Source: Pyxicephalus adspersus
Taxonomy: Eukaryota > Chordata > Amphibia > Anura > Pyxicephalidae
Direction of reading: 5' to 3'
Length of the DNA: 64,000 nucleotides
NCBI RefSeq assembly: GCF_032062135.1
Contig: NC_092866.1
Coordinates: 29,742,874 to 29,806,873 of the forward strand
A program made the translations under genes and the position numbers. The notes below the pieces were generated by a model that made no database searches, had not been told where the DNA came from, and saw nothing but the letters and a program-made list of their open reading frames with translations. Each line of letters begins with the position of its first letter. Within the stretch, counting starts at the first letter, position 1. Shown piece after piece: positions 24,483 through 36,895 of this stretch.

Positions 24483-25450
24483 CCCCGCTGATTCCACCAA
24501 GCCCGTTCCTTTTTATGTAGTTTCACTAGATAGTAGGTATGAACAGTCTGAATTTCGTTCATCCATTCATGTTTTGAATAGCTACAGCTTCTACACTGTC
24601 CATAGAGGTGATGGCCTCAACCTCTAATGCGGTCCTTGCTCCGTCACAGGGCCCACCGCCTCCTCCTCCTGCTGTTAGTGCTGCTGCCTGCCCAGTACCC
24701 AGCTCTAGATGCAAGATAATAATGCCGTCCACACTTGGTCCCAGAGCCCACCGCCTCCTCTTCCTGCTGTAACTGATGCTGCCCCAGTACCCAGCTCTAG
24801 ATGCAAGATAATAATGCCGTCCACACTTGGTCCCAGAGCCCACCGCCTCCTCTTCCTGCTGTAACTGATGCTGCCGTCTGCCCAGTACCCAACTCTAGAT
24901 GCAAAATACTAATGCTGTCCAAACATGGTCTGAGAGCCCACCGCCTCCTCCTCCTGCTGTTACTGATGCTGCCGCCTGCCCAGTACCCAACTCTAGATGC
25001 AAGATACTAATGCAGTCCACGCTCCGTCTCAGAGCCCACCGCCTCCTCCTTCTGCTGTAACTGATGCTGTCGCCTGACCAGTACCCAACTCTAGATGCCA
25101 GACTTTGACTCAACAAGGTCTTCTTTCCCCGCTGATTCCCTGAGGCCCATTTCCTTTCATGTGGTTTTGCTACATAGTAGGTAGGGACAGATTGGAATCT
25201 CGTTCATCCATTCATGACTCCAATAGCTACAGCTTCTACACTGTCCATATAGGTGATGGCCTCCACCTCTAATGCCGTCCTTGCTCCGTCTCAGGGCCCA
25301 CCACCTCCTCCTCATGCTGTTACTGCTGCCTGCCCAGTACCCAGCTCTAGATGCCAGTTGCCAATGCGGTCCCCACTCTGTCTCAAGGCCCACCGCCTCC
25401 TCCTCCTGCTGCTGCCTCCTCCTGCTCCTGCTCCTACTGTCAGTACTCCT
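24483..25450. repeat. GC-rich tandem repeats with a ~640-bp higher-order duplication
   Basis: Units of about 92-98 bp repeat CCCACCGCCTCCTCCTCC, GCCCAGTACCCA and CTCTAGATGC at least five times between 24640 and 25105, and again after 25290. A longer period is visible. The block from CCCCGCTGATTCC at 24483 through TACAGCTTCTACACTGTCCA recurs from 25127, an offset of about 644 bp. Open frames across the block are repeat-derived and show no conserved domain. Confidence 0.88.
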
Positions 25451-27699
25451 TTCACAAAAATTGTATACAGACTTCTAGGTGGCATTGACCATGCACTACA
25501 CTCAGCTTGAGATTCCAGTTAACAATGCGGTCCCCACTCCTGTGAGACCTATATACCTTGTAACAGAGCTGTGTAACTGGCTAATTTTTTGACTGAAAGA
25601 CCCCCTCAAGGTCCTCTGCCTGTACTCTGAAGCCTGTGTATGGCTTGTAACATAGCGGTGAAACCTGGCGGCTAATTTTTGGACCAGAGGAACCCCCTCG
25701 TGGCCCTCTCTGCCTCTACTTGGAGGCTGGTAAAAAATCCAGCATGTTCCCTTGACCGCCCCATAAAATTGCCTTGCCAGCAACATAAAAAAGTCTTCCT
25801 AATTATTTTTTTACTTGTACAGTGTTGTGCAGAGCTGGGGGAGTCTTGACGTGTCTTTTTAAATCTATTTATAGGCTGTAGAAGCTCTACACAGTCCCAA
25901 AAAACAACCCTATTTTTTCCCCAATTTGACATTCGTTCACCTGAATAATTTTGCTCTTTTTGACCGAAAAGCAGTCAAATCGAATAATGAGCTATTCGAC
26001 CAACACTAGCAGTAACATCCCCAGGGAGTTCTGGGTTTGGTGGACTGTTTAGTAAAGGCGGGCATAATAAGTCCCAAACCGCAAGACAATTTGGGAGGGG
26101 TCATACCGCACCACCCCGATCTAATCCTTAATGGCTATAGACGAAGAGTTAATTTGAATGTCCCTCAATTTGCGGGCAAGCACTGTATCAGCCTTATTTC
26201 CTTTCTAATAGTATAGTTGACCGGTTCTTTGCATCATCCAGCTCCAGAGCTCGCAAATCTAGAGTGGAGGGTGGTCAATTCCCGTAGAAGGCCCAAGGAA
26301 GGCTTTTGATTATATTGCACCTCAGCAGAGCGCAAAGCCTGTACTGTGATAGAGCATTGCAGGTTAGAGTCACATTTAGGGCGGGAGCTCAGGGCTATGC
26401 AGTGCCCCCTAAGAACCGTCTTGTTTTCACTAAAGTACTGCTCTATACCCGTGAAAAGGGCTAATCTGGTACCCGTGTGTTTAAACAAGAAGTCATTCAT
26501 TCTCCAATGACAAATTTGAATCTTGGTTAGAGAGAAAATAACATCTAGCGTAATCGGGGCATGATCTGACCAGGAAATAGGGTGGATCTCTGAGGAAACG
26601 CTATTCCGTATCAAAGGAAGGTTAGTAAAAAGGTGGTCAATTCGAGTGTGAATGCAATGAGGATGGGAAAAAAAAGTAAAATGTCTCCCCAATGGGTGGT
26701 GAATCCACCAATTGTCATAAAGTTGGTGCCTTCTAATCAGTTGCCCAAAGGCTCAAAAATGCTTCAGCACCCGTGCGGGAGGCGGGGATTGAAAGAGAGT
26801 ACGTCTGTCCTGAGTTGGGGAAAATGTTAAGGTAAAATCCCCGCCCACAATCAGGAAGGTATGTTCAAATTCTTTTAAACGTGATGTTTTGGAGAGGAAT
26901 TGGGTTTGTCCCAATTAAAGATTGCACAGGGTGATAGGAACATGTAAGATAAGGAATCTCCCTTCCGCATCAATAATTGAGCGGGACAGTGCAAATTTGA
27001 ACAAAGTTTTCAGAAGAAGAGCCACACCAACTCTTTTCCTACAAGGTGAATTAGCCATAAAAACCTGAGAGTAGAGTTTGGAAGTTAAGGTAAAGGATCC
27101 CAAACTGTCAAAGTGAGTCTCTTGTAGGAAAATGACCTCTGGAGACAAACGCCTAAACTCTTGCAAGGCCAGCTTCCATTTTGTGTTTGTGAGTGCAGGC
27201 CCTTGAAATTAAAAGACAAAATTCTGGTAGCCATAAAACAGTACCTATCAAAGATCTGGGAGGCGACATGAGTCCCTATCAACGGGCCCGTATGCCCAAA
27301 AGAGGTCAACCAATAAACCATCCAGGCCCAGTTATATTGCAGTGGCGTGTCACACTCAAGGAAGAAGGGATCAGGGTGGGGATCAGGGAAACCGATATTG
27401 TGATGGAGCAAAGTATTAAACCAAACAGAAAAAACTAACCAACAAACCTGAAGTCCCCCATAGGTGACCAAGAAAGGTATGATACCCACCAGTCCCTGCG
27501 ACCCCCATCGAGGGGCTAGGGTACAATTTTGCTTGGTGGGTGAACACACCCTCCTGAAGGGGCAGAAGGCCCGAGGGGCCACAAAAGAGGAGCCAATGAA
27601 CCATAGACATGACATCATAGTATCGGCCAGCGCCGACCACTTGCAGTCACAGTGCCAGGGAGAACCCACCACCCCGCCCAGCCGTAACCAGGCACAGCA

Positions 27700-27718
27700 G
27701 CAACCCCCCCCCCCCCCC
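27700..27718. repeat. Poly(C) run
   Basis: About 18 consecutive C residues in the inter-ORF region of the host L1. Confidence 0.95.
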
Positions 27719-28005
27719 AAGGACTGCGATGCAACCTGAGCACAAAGTAACAAACTCAAATTACCATTTAAGACAACACAGTAGCACTTAGCCGTACATA
27801 ACCGTAATGCAATTATAAAACAGCATATAGTAAAGGTAAGGAAGCGTTCTAAATCAAAATGGCACAAGATCAAAGAAAAAACATGCAGGATTAAGTTCCA
27901 TAGTAAGGACTAGCCAGTCAACTAGTAAGGTATTAGTGTCATAATCCAGAAGAGCATTCAAGTGGAGATTGGGATTCCCGGATTCTGCGCTTGGACCGCT
28001 TCTAA

Positions 28006-29277
28006 GATGCCACTGCCTGCCATGGGGAAGAATGTGGATGCGTAGGATCCTCAGGTTCCCAGCCCGGGTGTTTGAGGCGGTCTATCCCAAGATCTCTGCA
28101 AAAAGATAAAAGGGCCTCTGGATACTGGAGCGTGGCCGTTTTCCTATCCCTGCGAGCAGCAAGACTAAATGGAAACCCCCATCTGTTTTGGATACGATTG
28201 TCCCTGAGGACAGTCAATAGCAGCTGCAGTAGGCAGCACTGCTGTAGAGTATGACACGATAGGTCCTGATAAAGCTGAAGTGGAGCGCCATCAAAGTCAA
28301 GATTACGCATGTTCCTGGCAGTAGCCATAATTTCATCTTTCAGATCAGCATCTTCCAATTGGCAGAGAACATCAGGCGGCCTGGATGCTGTGCCAGGTTG
28401 GAGGTTAGAAAAAGGGTATCCCAGTACCCAACTAAAGAAGGCTTGTAGAACCAACATTAAATCAGCATCCTGAGTTGCTTTAGGAGACCCCGGACTCTGA
28501 TATTATTCCTGCGACTTTTATTGTCCAGGTACTCAATAAGACGGTAAAGGTCCCTGAACTTTTGAGTACTTTCCATAGCTTTGTGTGTGAGAACCTCAAT
28601 GTCCCCTTTGGCTTGCTGAACATTATCATCCAGGTCATCCACCCTGTCTGCCGGGGACTGTATATCAGTGCGCAAAGCCCCAATTTCTGAGCGTCAAGTT
28701 GCCTGGACTTCAGCTACCAATTTCGGAAAGTCCTCTTTTAGTGGGCAAAAGCTGTAGGGACTGTTGCCATGGGAGACTGGTATTATCATCCATAGAAGGG
28801 TGCCCTTTAGTGCAGTGTCTGGAAGAGTCCAAGGTCCCCAAGTTCATGGGAGTAGGTTCCCCTATTATTTCAGCATCGGGATACAGAGGGTCCTGCTGGA
28901 GAGCGGACCACTGTGGCATAAAGGGGAGGGCCTGGAGTAGTAATCCCTTGGGACCCCTGAGCTGGAGAGCTGAAGAAGAAAATCCCCTAACTAAAGGCTG
29001 CAGGGATCCCCTCTCCCAGGGAAGCATTCAGTGGTTCTGGTGATCGTGCTAAGCCCCTATAGGGAGAAGCTGCAGGGGAGGAGGATCCCTCTGAAGAAGC
29101 CGCAGGAATCACTGGACCCTTAGCTGGTGAACCCAAAGATTCTGGAGACCTAGGATGCTGTGAAGGGGTAGGTAGTGGATCTCTCTGCCGACTGAGGGGA
29201 GTATCCGGCTGCTCATAGGGGGTTGATGCTTCGAGGGCCCGCTCCCATTCTCCTCGCTGCTATGTGTGTGGAACCGA
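28006..29277 (-). pseudogene. Host L1 ORF1, main part
   Basis: Read on the minus strand this encodes the coiled-coil and RRM region (DIQSPADRVDDLDDNVQQ, then KSRRNNIRVRGL at about 28485-28520) and the C-terminal domain (LEDADLKDEIMATARNMRNL, WGFPFSLAARRD). It is co-linear with ORF1 of the plus-strand L1 (10066-11479). Its N-terminal part lies about 8.8 kb away at 38114-38236, separated by the inverted-repeat element. Frameshifts and stops are present, so it is non-functional. Confidence 0.87.
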
Positions 29278-30335
29278 TGTCCTAGACAAAAAAACTACCC
29301 ATGAAAAATAACTACCAGGGGGTGTATACCAATGGGCGTGTACAATGACTTCTTCATTAGGAAAGTTTCACTTTGACTGATTGCTTATGAATGCTACATG
29401 TCATGTACTGCAGCCTTACATCTCTCCCAGTACAAACCTCCCATTTCTCCTGAACAGTATGTCATAACCACATCTCCCCACCTTAACAACTTTCAAAATA
29501 ATTATAAAAACTAGTGAGTGTTGAACATTAGGGTTGCTGTTTCAAAAGTAAGTGTGTCTAGAAGCCCGAAATTAAACATACAAATAATGGACCCCCTGGG
29601 GCCACATACATAGCAAGAAGGTGCGAACCCCAAATTTATACCGACCTGTCACAAAACTAGAAAAGTCATACTACACTATCCTGTGACCTTCCATACGTTA
29701 AACCCCAGGTTCTCTGGAACAAGGAAATGTACAAAACCAAAAAGGTGCACGTGGGGGACACCTGTGGCTAGCACCCCCTAAAATTTCTTCATTAGGCCCT
29801 AATCAGAACATAAAAAAACTCTTCCCAAAAAAAAAAAAAATACCCTGTTACACATTGGTGAAGGCTTCCAGCACCTGAACCTTAGTTTCTCTGGAACGAG
29901 GGGAGGTATAGCTGAACAACAATATAGGTGTAAGTGGGGGACACCTGTGGCTAACACCCCCTAAAATTTCATCATTAGGCCATCGTCAGAACATAAAAAA
30001 ACTCTGCCCATAAAAAAAACTACACTGTTACACATTGGTGGAGGCTTCTAGCACCTGAACCCCAGTTTCTCTGCAACGAGAGATGCATGTGAACAAAATT
30101 AGAGATGCATGTGGGGGACACCTGTGGCTAACACCTCCTAAAAATTTTTTTATTAGGCCATCGTCAGAACCACTCTGCCCATCAAAAAAACTACCGTTAC
30201 AGATTAGTAGAGGCTTCAAGCACCTGAACCCCAATTTGTCTGGAACGGGTGGATACAGGTGAACAAAAACATAGGTGCAAGTGGGGGACACCTGTGGCTA
30301 ACACCCCCTAAAAATTTCATGGTTAGGGCATCTTC
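29278..30335. repeat. Left arm of inverted-repeat element, with four tandem subunits
   Basis: The arm starts TGTCCTAG. Its inner half has four tandem units whose marker GGGGGACACCTGTGGCTA recurs at about 29753, 29935, 30113 and 30283, so the period shrinks from about 182 to 170 bp. The outer half (29278-29740) aligns in inverted orientation to 32513-32050 and 38113-38089. The unit also carries CACCTGAACCCCAGTTTCTC and AACTACNNTGTTACACATT. Confidence 0.88.
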
Positions 30336-30703
30336 AGAAGAAAAATTAACCATAACCATTTTATTATGCTTCCATGTATGCAAACTTTTGAGTAGACATT
30401 CAATCTGGAGGAGTAGCTGGTGTGATCCACTCATTTCTTGTGTGATATTGTGGAAAATAATAATTCCTGAAGAAGAAGACATCATTTCAGTACGGCATCA
30501 AAAACTTTAAACTGAAATTAAAGGAGAGTCAAAGGGGAATTTTTCCTTCATCGTTTGTTTTTTAAATAATTGGTGGTTTATGTATTTTACAAAACAATTA
30601 GCTTTCACATGAGAATTTATTCTTAAAATATACTTTTAATTATAATAAATATTTTCATGACGCTTGTGATTATTTTTTCTTTCTATTCTATAACACATAG
30701 CAA

Positions 30704-31578
30704 TCTATATATATAATTTTGGATGTAAGTGTGTATGTATGTATGTATCTTCCACCATCACTCGAAAACGCATGGAGACATTTCAACCAAACTTGCTATA
30801 CATATGACTGAGACTCATGTGAGTGCACCAGTCATCTTTGTGTGACTGTGGGGGGACATTGGAGTGTCAACTCCTCTGTACAGAGACTGATGGGTCTAGC
30901 TCAGTGTTTAATTGTACAGCACTATGGTATATGTCAGAACAATATAAATCTATATATATAAAATTGGATGTATGTATGTATGTGTATATGTGTGTATGTG
31001 TGTATTTTCCACCATCACTCGAAAAGGCATGGAGACATTCCAACCAAACTTGCTTTACATATGACTGAGACTCATGTGAGTGCACCAGTCATATTTGTAC
31101 AGCGCTGTGCTCTATGTCAGAGCTTTTTTTGTATGTATGTATGTATGTATTTATGTATGTGTGTATGTCATCACTAGGAAACGCATGGAGAAACTTCAAC
31201 CAAACTTGCTATGTTCCACCATCACTCGGAAACGCATCAACACATTTCAACCAAACTTGCTAGACATATGACTCAGACTCATGTAAGTGCATCGCTGATC
31301 TTTGTACAGCGCTGTGGTATATGTCAGAGGTATATTTGCATGTATGTATGTATGTGTGTATGTGTGTATGTATGTATTGCTCAGTGACAGTGTGCCTTTT
31401 GCTTATATTTTTACCTACTTTTTTTACACGTAATGTAATTGGCCGAGTGCAATCAAAGGCAAAAAAATTAAACAACACTGTAGGCAAGAAAATCACTATA
31501 GCTTGTTTTGATTCCTTTTCCTGTATAATTTAGGATTGCAATAAATAAATACCCAGACAACGCCTGGTTATTAGTTAG
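30704..31578 (+). mobile_element. Helitron sequences, two 5' ends in tandem
   Basis: Two copies of a Helitron-like 5' end, TCTATATATATAA followed by TTGGATGTA, start at 30704 and 30949, each preceded by A. The 3' end at 31578 shows a short hairpin (CCAG and CTGG around ACAACGC, near 31552-31566), followed by TTAG and then T. This fits insertion between A and T with a CTRR-like end. The interior repeats the phrase AAACGCATGGAGACATTTCA and tracts of (GTAT)n. No Rep/helicase is encoded, so these are non-autonomous. The second copy appears to have inserted into, or replaced, the rest of the first. Confidence 0.75.
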
Positions 31579-31789
31579 TATTTTAAATACCAGCCACCTA
31601 TGGCTGGGTGTATGGACTGTTTCCGCAGCATTTAAACTGATTTTTTTAAAAGTCCATCTTTGAAATTCTCAATGTCATGGCGTTTCCTTGTTTTCCCATA
31701 CTTTCAATAACTTATAAAACATTGTATGTGTATGTGTAATACGTTAAAGGCGAAAAAATTTATTTTTTCAGCTTCAAAACTCTTAAAAA

Positions 31790-32513
31790 AGCGACAGGTG
31801 TCCCCCACTTGCACCTCTAATTTTGTTCACCTGTATCCCCGTTCTAGAAAAATTGGGGTTCAGGTATTAGAAGCCTTCACTAATGTGTAACAGTAGTTTT
31901 TTTATAGGCAGAGTTTTTGTTCTGACCATGGCCTAATGATTAAATTTTAGGGGGTGTTAGCCACAGGTGTCCCCCACTTGCACCTATAATTTTGTTCACC
32001 TGTATCCCCCCGTTCCAGAGAAACGGGTTGGTTTGGGAAGTGGACAGGGTAGTGTAGTATGACATTTTTAGTTTTGTGACAGGTAGGTATATTGTTAGGA
32101 GTTGCACCTCCTTAATATGTAAGTTGCCCCGGGGGTCCATAATTTGTATGGTAAATTTCAGGCTTCTAGGCACACTTACTTTTTAAAAAGCAAACCTAAT
32201 GTTTATTTTTCACTAGTTTTTATAATAATGACCCCCATATTTTAAAAAGTTATTAAAGGTGGGGGGATGAAATTTGGAATACTGCTAGCTATGAGGGTCC
32301 CCTGTGTACCCTGTGTACTTCAAGTCGTTATGACATATTGTTCAGGAGAAATGGAGGTTTGTACTGGGAGAGATGTAGGGCTGCAGTGGGAGAGATGTAA
32401 GTCTGCAGTACATGACATGCAGCATTCATAAACAAACAGCGAAAGTGAAACTTTTCTAACGATGAAGTCATTGTACATGCCCATTGGTATATGCCCTCTG
32501 GTAGTTATTTTTC
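31790..32513. repeat. Right arm of inverted-repeat element (outer tip at 38089-38113)
   Basis: This is the inverted counterpart of the left arm. It carries two copies of the subunit marker as ACAGGTGTCCCCCAC at about 31794 and 31963, versus four in the left arm. The arm is broken at 32513 by an L1 and its last 25 bases follow at 38089-38113. Confidence 0.88.
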
Positions 32514-33509
32514 TGTTTCAATTTCTTTGTTAATTTTCATTTTTATCATACAAATAAACAAGCCAGCATAAAATGTGTCATTCAATATTCAATTTCCAAC
32601 AAATCATAATTCAACAATATAAACCCTATACAACACAATCTTCAAGTTTGATTATATATGTCTATCCCAACCTTTAGTATTTCTCAGTTCTCGATTTCTA
32701 TCTTTTATTAAGAATATTATCTCAATACAAAGACTGCTCCCCCCCCCCATATATTCTTAAGTGACGAAATTATCTACTGTAACCCTTTACCTATTAGAAT
32801 ACTCAAAACAAACATGTGATTAATTTATCAATAAGAGGAGAAAAAGTATTAATACCTTTCGCTCCATTACAACAAAATTATATAAACCCTACTTCTATTT
32901 GTGACATGTGAATCCTTATCCAAATCTTATTTAAAATTGTGTATTTTATATAATATCCCCCTGTGATATATAGGGTGAGAGGAACTAGCCTTCCATACTT
33001 CATCTTTTGACCATTGCTCATTCTCTATTGTTTCAATCTCCATTACTCCCTTAATCTTAACAAAACAATAGGGGTTCACCTTTCTTAACCAATTCATCTA
33101 CTAATAACACTGTGTATTTTTATTTTGTTTAATTATAATTTACTTTTCCTACTTTACCTTTACCACTCAGTTAAGCGTGACATATATACCCAAATACTCT
33201 TAATTTTTTACAAACAATATCGACAACCACTAAAACACAAAGACCAAGGAAAGGTGGGGAACAGGAGGACAGGGGGCAGGCCAGCTAACACCCCCACATA
33301 TGGAAAGGGAACATATGTTACAGCCTACATAGTTAATAATGTGACTTTATGGTCAATATTGACCGATCCAAGCCGTTATTCATATAATGCTCAATCCATG
33401 GTGACCATATTTTTTAAATTTAGGAACCGAGGCAGTCAATATAGCTCTCATCGTTTCATTCACCAAAAACCAGGACATTTTATTTTTAACTTGTTGAACA
33501 TTGGGGCTT

Positions 33510-36500
33510 TTAGACCACCATGCTTTGGCCAAAACTATTAGCTGAAGTGAACAGATATGTTATCAATTTAAATTGAACTTTAGTACAAAACAATGGTTTC
33601 AAACACAAAAATGCCTCTGCCGTTTTTTTAGGAAATGCGTGTCCCATCAAAGTATAAGCTATTTGATATACCCTCGTCCAAAATTTTCTTATTTTAGGAC
33701 ACTCCCACCATATATGATAGAGAGTTTTTAGTTTATTACATCCTCTAAAACATTTACCCTCACAGGTCAGCTGGAATTTAGTAAGCCTAGATGGAACCAT
33801 ATGCTATCTTAACATCAATTTATAGTATAGTTAAAGTATTATACAGAGCTGATAAAACTCCTTTTACCTTTACGTTTTGTACACACAGTTTCTCAAACCA
33901 CGTCATATTATTAATTCCAACGGTTAATCTCAACCTAGTTTGTAAAAAATGCCTGATCTGGAGATACCTAAAGAGTTCCTCCGGTGGAGCTTCATATTTT
34001 TCTCCAATCTCACTAAAAGATAATATCTCTGCCATATTAATAAAATTACAAATTCTATATAAGTCCTTTTCTACCCACCATGAAAAACGCCTCGGTTCCT
34101 CCAGACCAGGAGGAAATAACGGGTTCCCAATTATAGAACTTACTGGGCTATGGCCAGACATAAGGCCCCCATATATAGGAAATTTAGCAATATTCTTTTG
34201 GGCATGATACTGTAACAGGAGTAGCTTGAGCAGCCTTATAGAATGAACTCAAATGCAGCACCAATAGGCCGCCCAGGTTCCTAGATCGATGTAAGGTATG
34301 TCTAGGAACTCATGGGTGCTTTGCCCCCCAAATATATTCTAACATTTTCCTTTTTTATTACCTGGTTAGGCATAGCTAATGGAAGAACTCTCATGGGATA
34401 TAGGAACTTTGTAACTTTGGTAACCAGGACATCTTTATAGAAGCTATGCGGCCCAACCATGAGATTTGATAACTTTTCCTTGTTTCTAATAAACCAAACA
34501 GATGTTTCACCAGATCAGAGATATTGACACTATACAAGAGCTCATATGATGAAGAAATATATATACCCAGGTAGCTAATTCTTTTTAACTCCCACTGAAA
34601 GGGAAAAGAATCTTTAGGCAGTTTTACCACTTCTGTTGATAAATATATACTAAGAGCCTTACATTTTGATTTATCTACCTGCAGCCCCGAGAAGGCCTGA
34701 ATGCCTTCCATTATCTTCATCAGGTTGGGCAACCAAACCAACCTGATTGGAGAATATCATTCGCAAAAAGACAGAGTTTATGTTGTTCCCCATTTATCTC
34801 TATACCCTGAATGTCAACATTATTTTGGATAGCTACTGCCAGTGCAAAAAGTAATAGCGACAGTGGGCAACCCTGCCTGGTACCCCTGCCTATAGAAAAA
34901 CGTTCAGAACAGTAACCCATATATTGTATAAAAGCCTTAGGGGAGTCATACAATGAGGAAACCCATTTACAAAAGTTCTCTCCAATGCCCCATTTGTTTA
35001 ATAATGATATAAGATATGGCGAAAACACGGAGTCAAACCCTTTACTTATATCCAAACTCAGTAGAAAAGCTGATGTCTTATTTTGTTTAGCTTGTTGAAT
35101 TAAATGCAATATCCTCCATGTACTATCTCCCGCTTGTTGTCTGAGTATAAAGCCCATTTGGTCAGCCGACACTAGGTCACCCAAACTATCTTCCAATCGG
35201 GACGACAATATCTTTGCATACAGATTAAGAAGAGAAATCAGCCTATAATTAGACCAATTCATCGCATCAGTAGAGGGTTTTGGTAGCATACAGATGGCTG
35301 CTTCCAACATACTCGAGTGAAGGGCTTCCCCTTTCAAAATCCCAATAAACGTCTCCACCAAATAAGGTCCCAGTATTTGCTTCTATTTAAAATATACTGC
35401 CATGAACCCATCAGGTCCTGGTCTCTTATTGGGTTTAGGATCTCCAATAGCTTTAATCACCTCCAACAAGGTGATAGGGGCTTCCATAATTTCAATTCTA
35501 TTAGCGGTAATTTTTGGAAGATTTATAGACTGAAAGAATGTTTCCATAGCTCTCTTATCAAAAGAATAAGGGGTATGGTACAGTCAGTCATTCTCAGCTT
35601 TTCATATTTAGATTCTAACTCCGTTACTTTTGCCCTACGTTCTTTTTTAATCTGTGTGGCTATCTGTATGAGTCGTCCCCTTACCACCGTCTTATGCGCG
35701 GCCCATAGCACAACCGGTGATGTCGAAAGTTGTTGATTTAAAGAGAAATACTCAACCAAAATCCCTTGTACTTTTTGGTCCACCTCAGGGTTACTGAGCA
35801 AAGAGTCATTAAGTGACCATCTAAACATATCAGGCATAGGAAAAAGAGAAGAAAATGTAGCCCAAACTGCGTCATGGTCTGACCATGAGATCGCCAAAAT
35901 ATCACAGGACAAAACCAAGGGCAATGCTTTTTGATGTAATAAAATTTTGGTCTATACAGGTAAATAGTTGATGGGGATGGGAAAAATATGTATACTCCAT
36001 TTCTTTAGGATGTAATTCCCTCCACATATCTGACAACATTTCAGATTTCACCAAATCCAGCAACTTATTTGATAATATATTATCCCCAGATACAGAAGTA
36101 TTCATAGATATTCATATCCATACTTGGTATTAGTGGAACATTGGTGACACCACACCTCATCAAATAACCTTCACATTTTTAAGCACCAAAATCATCAGCT
36201 GTTCAAAAAAAAGCAGCTGATTCTCATTAGGAGCATAGTAAGACACCAATGTCACTTTAGCGTCATTTAATGTTCCAACCAATATCAAGTATTGACCATC
36301 TTCATCCACCACCTTTCTATCCAATTGAAATGACACTGTCTTTCTAAAGCCAATAAGCACCCCTCTTCATTTTACTGCTGCATTAGCTTTGAAGACGATT
36401 GGGTAGGCCGCATGAAAATATTTTGGACAGGAGGAGGTAGGAAAAAGTGTCTCCTGTAGGCATATTACATCTGCTTTATGTATATGAAAATAACGAAAGG

Positions 36501-36564
36501 CTTGTGACCTTTTAACTGGGGAATTAAGACCTTGTACATTAAGAGAGAGTATTGAAATTACCAT
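33510..36564 (-). pseudogene. L1 ORF2 of third L1
   Basis: The ATG at 36564 opens MVISILSLNVQGLNSPVKRS, and VICLQETLF follows (endonuclease N-terminus). TLVSYYAPNENQ, MEYTYFSHPHQLFTCIDQNF and SWSDHDAV mark the rest of the endonuclease. The RT shows LPKPSTDAMNWSNYRLISLL, LLSLDISKGFDSVF (motif A), GTRQGCPLSLLLFALA and LCLFANDIL, where the usual A-D-D has become A-N-D, so the catalytic centre is damaged. The C-terminus includes a cysteine-rich segment, CEGKCFRGCNKLKTLYHIWW (about 33700-33760). It is inactive because of stops and the active-site change. Confidence 0.88.
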
Positions 36565-36895
36565 TTCTCTATATTTTCCAAGTAATTCGTATATACCCTT
36601 TTCCTATCACAAACATTTATACAATATGCAGTCTGCCTTACACCGGAAACAAAAGGGAAAAAACTAAGACAGGGGTAACACTGAACAAACAAAACACTAT
36701 ACATTATACATATCATATATACCCAGGGTGTGTGGAGTGGAGACCTGCTCTCACCCGCCTCTTCCCTTTCTGATAATACAAAAATGCAATATAAACTAGA
36801 GAAGACAGAATAAATAACCCCTAAATAAAGCAGGAAGAAAAAAGAAAAAGAGAGGGCACAAATGAATTAAGTATTTAAATATTGCTCTTTGTTTC

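Larger units (their letters stand above)
19277..26008 (+). mobile_element. hAT DNA transposon, 6.7 kb, inserted in host L1 ORF2
   Basis: The ends are TAGTGTAG on the left and CAACACTA on the right (TAGTGTTGG when complemented), a hAT-type terminus. They are flanked by 8-bp duplications GTAGTAAC (19269-19276) and GCAGTAAC (26009-26016), with 7 of 8 positions identical. The left copy has T at position 2 and A at position 7, the pattern preferred by hAT elements. Host L1 ORF2 is continuous across the insertion. The element carries a decayed BED-finger transposase in its left half and two large tandem-repeat blocks in its right half (23255-24480 and 24483-25450). Its length exceeds a typical 3-5 kb hAT because of these repeats. 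Confidence 0.92.
16868..27234 (-). pseudogene. Host L1 ORF2, split by a hAT element
   Basis: The ATG at 27234 opens MATRILSFNFKGLHSQTQNG. The endonuclease follows with FLQETHF, FMANSPCRKRVGVALLL, IVGGDF, THRIDHLF-like residues and SWSDHAPITL, reaching VRYDPSQIVLRFGTYYARLY near 26080. The frame continues on the far side of the hAT as LQPKIDSYL, aligning to LQKKIDSCL of the plus-strand L1. The RT segment at 19276-18400 holds [41 protein letters not shown] and an intact YADDVLL. The C-terminal part carries CWRCG followed by H residues (CCHC-like knuckle, near 17270) and ends VNSYGFNIC at 16868, where the plus-strand L1 begins. Several stops are present. Confidence 0.88.

Noticed and set aside
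24559..25510. Several open frames rich in P, L and A on both strands
   Set aside because: They are translations of the GC-rich tandem repeat; their similarity to one another is due to the repeat, not to coding constraint.
27085..27873. Longest open frame in the window (262 codons, minus strand), starting 27873
   Set aside because: It covers the inter-ORF region of the host L1 and overlaps the start of ORF2 in another frame. No conserved domain is visible, and the equivalent spacer in the plus-strand L1 is also partly open (11960-12334).
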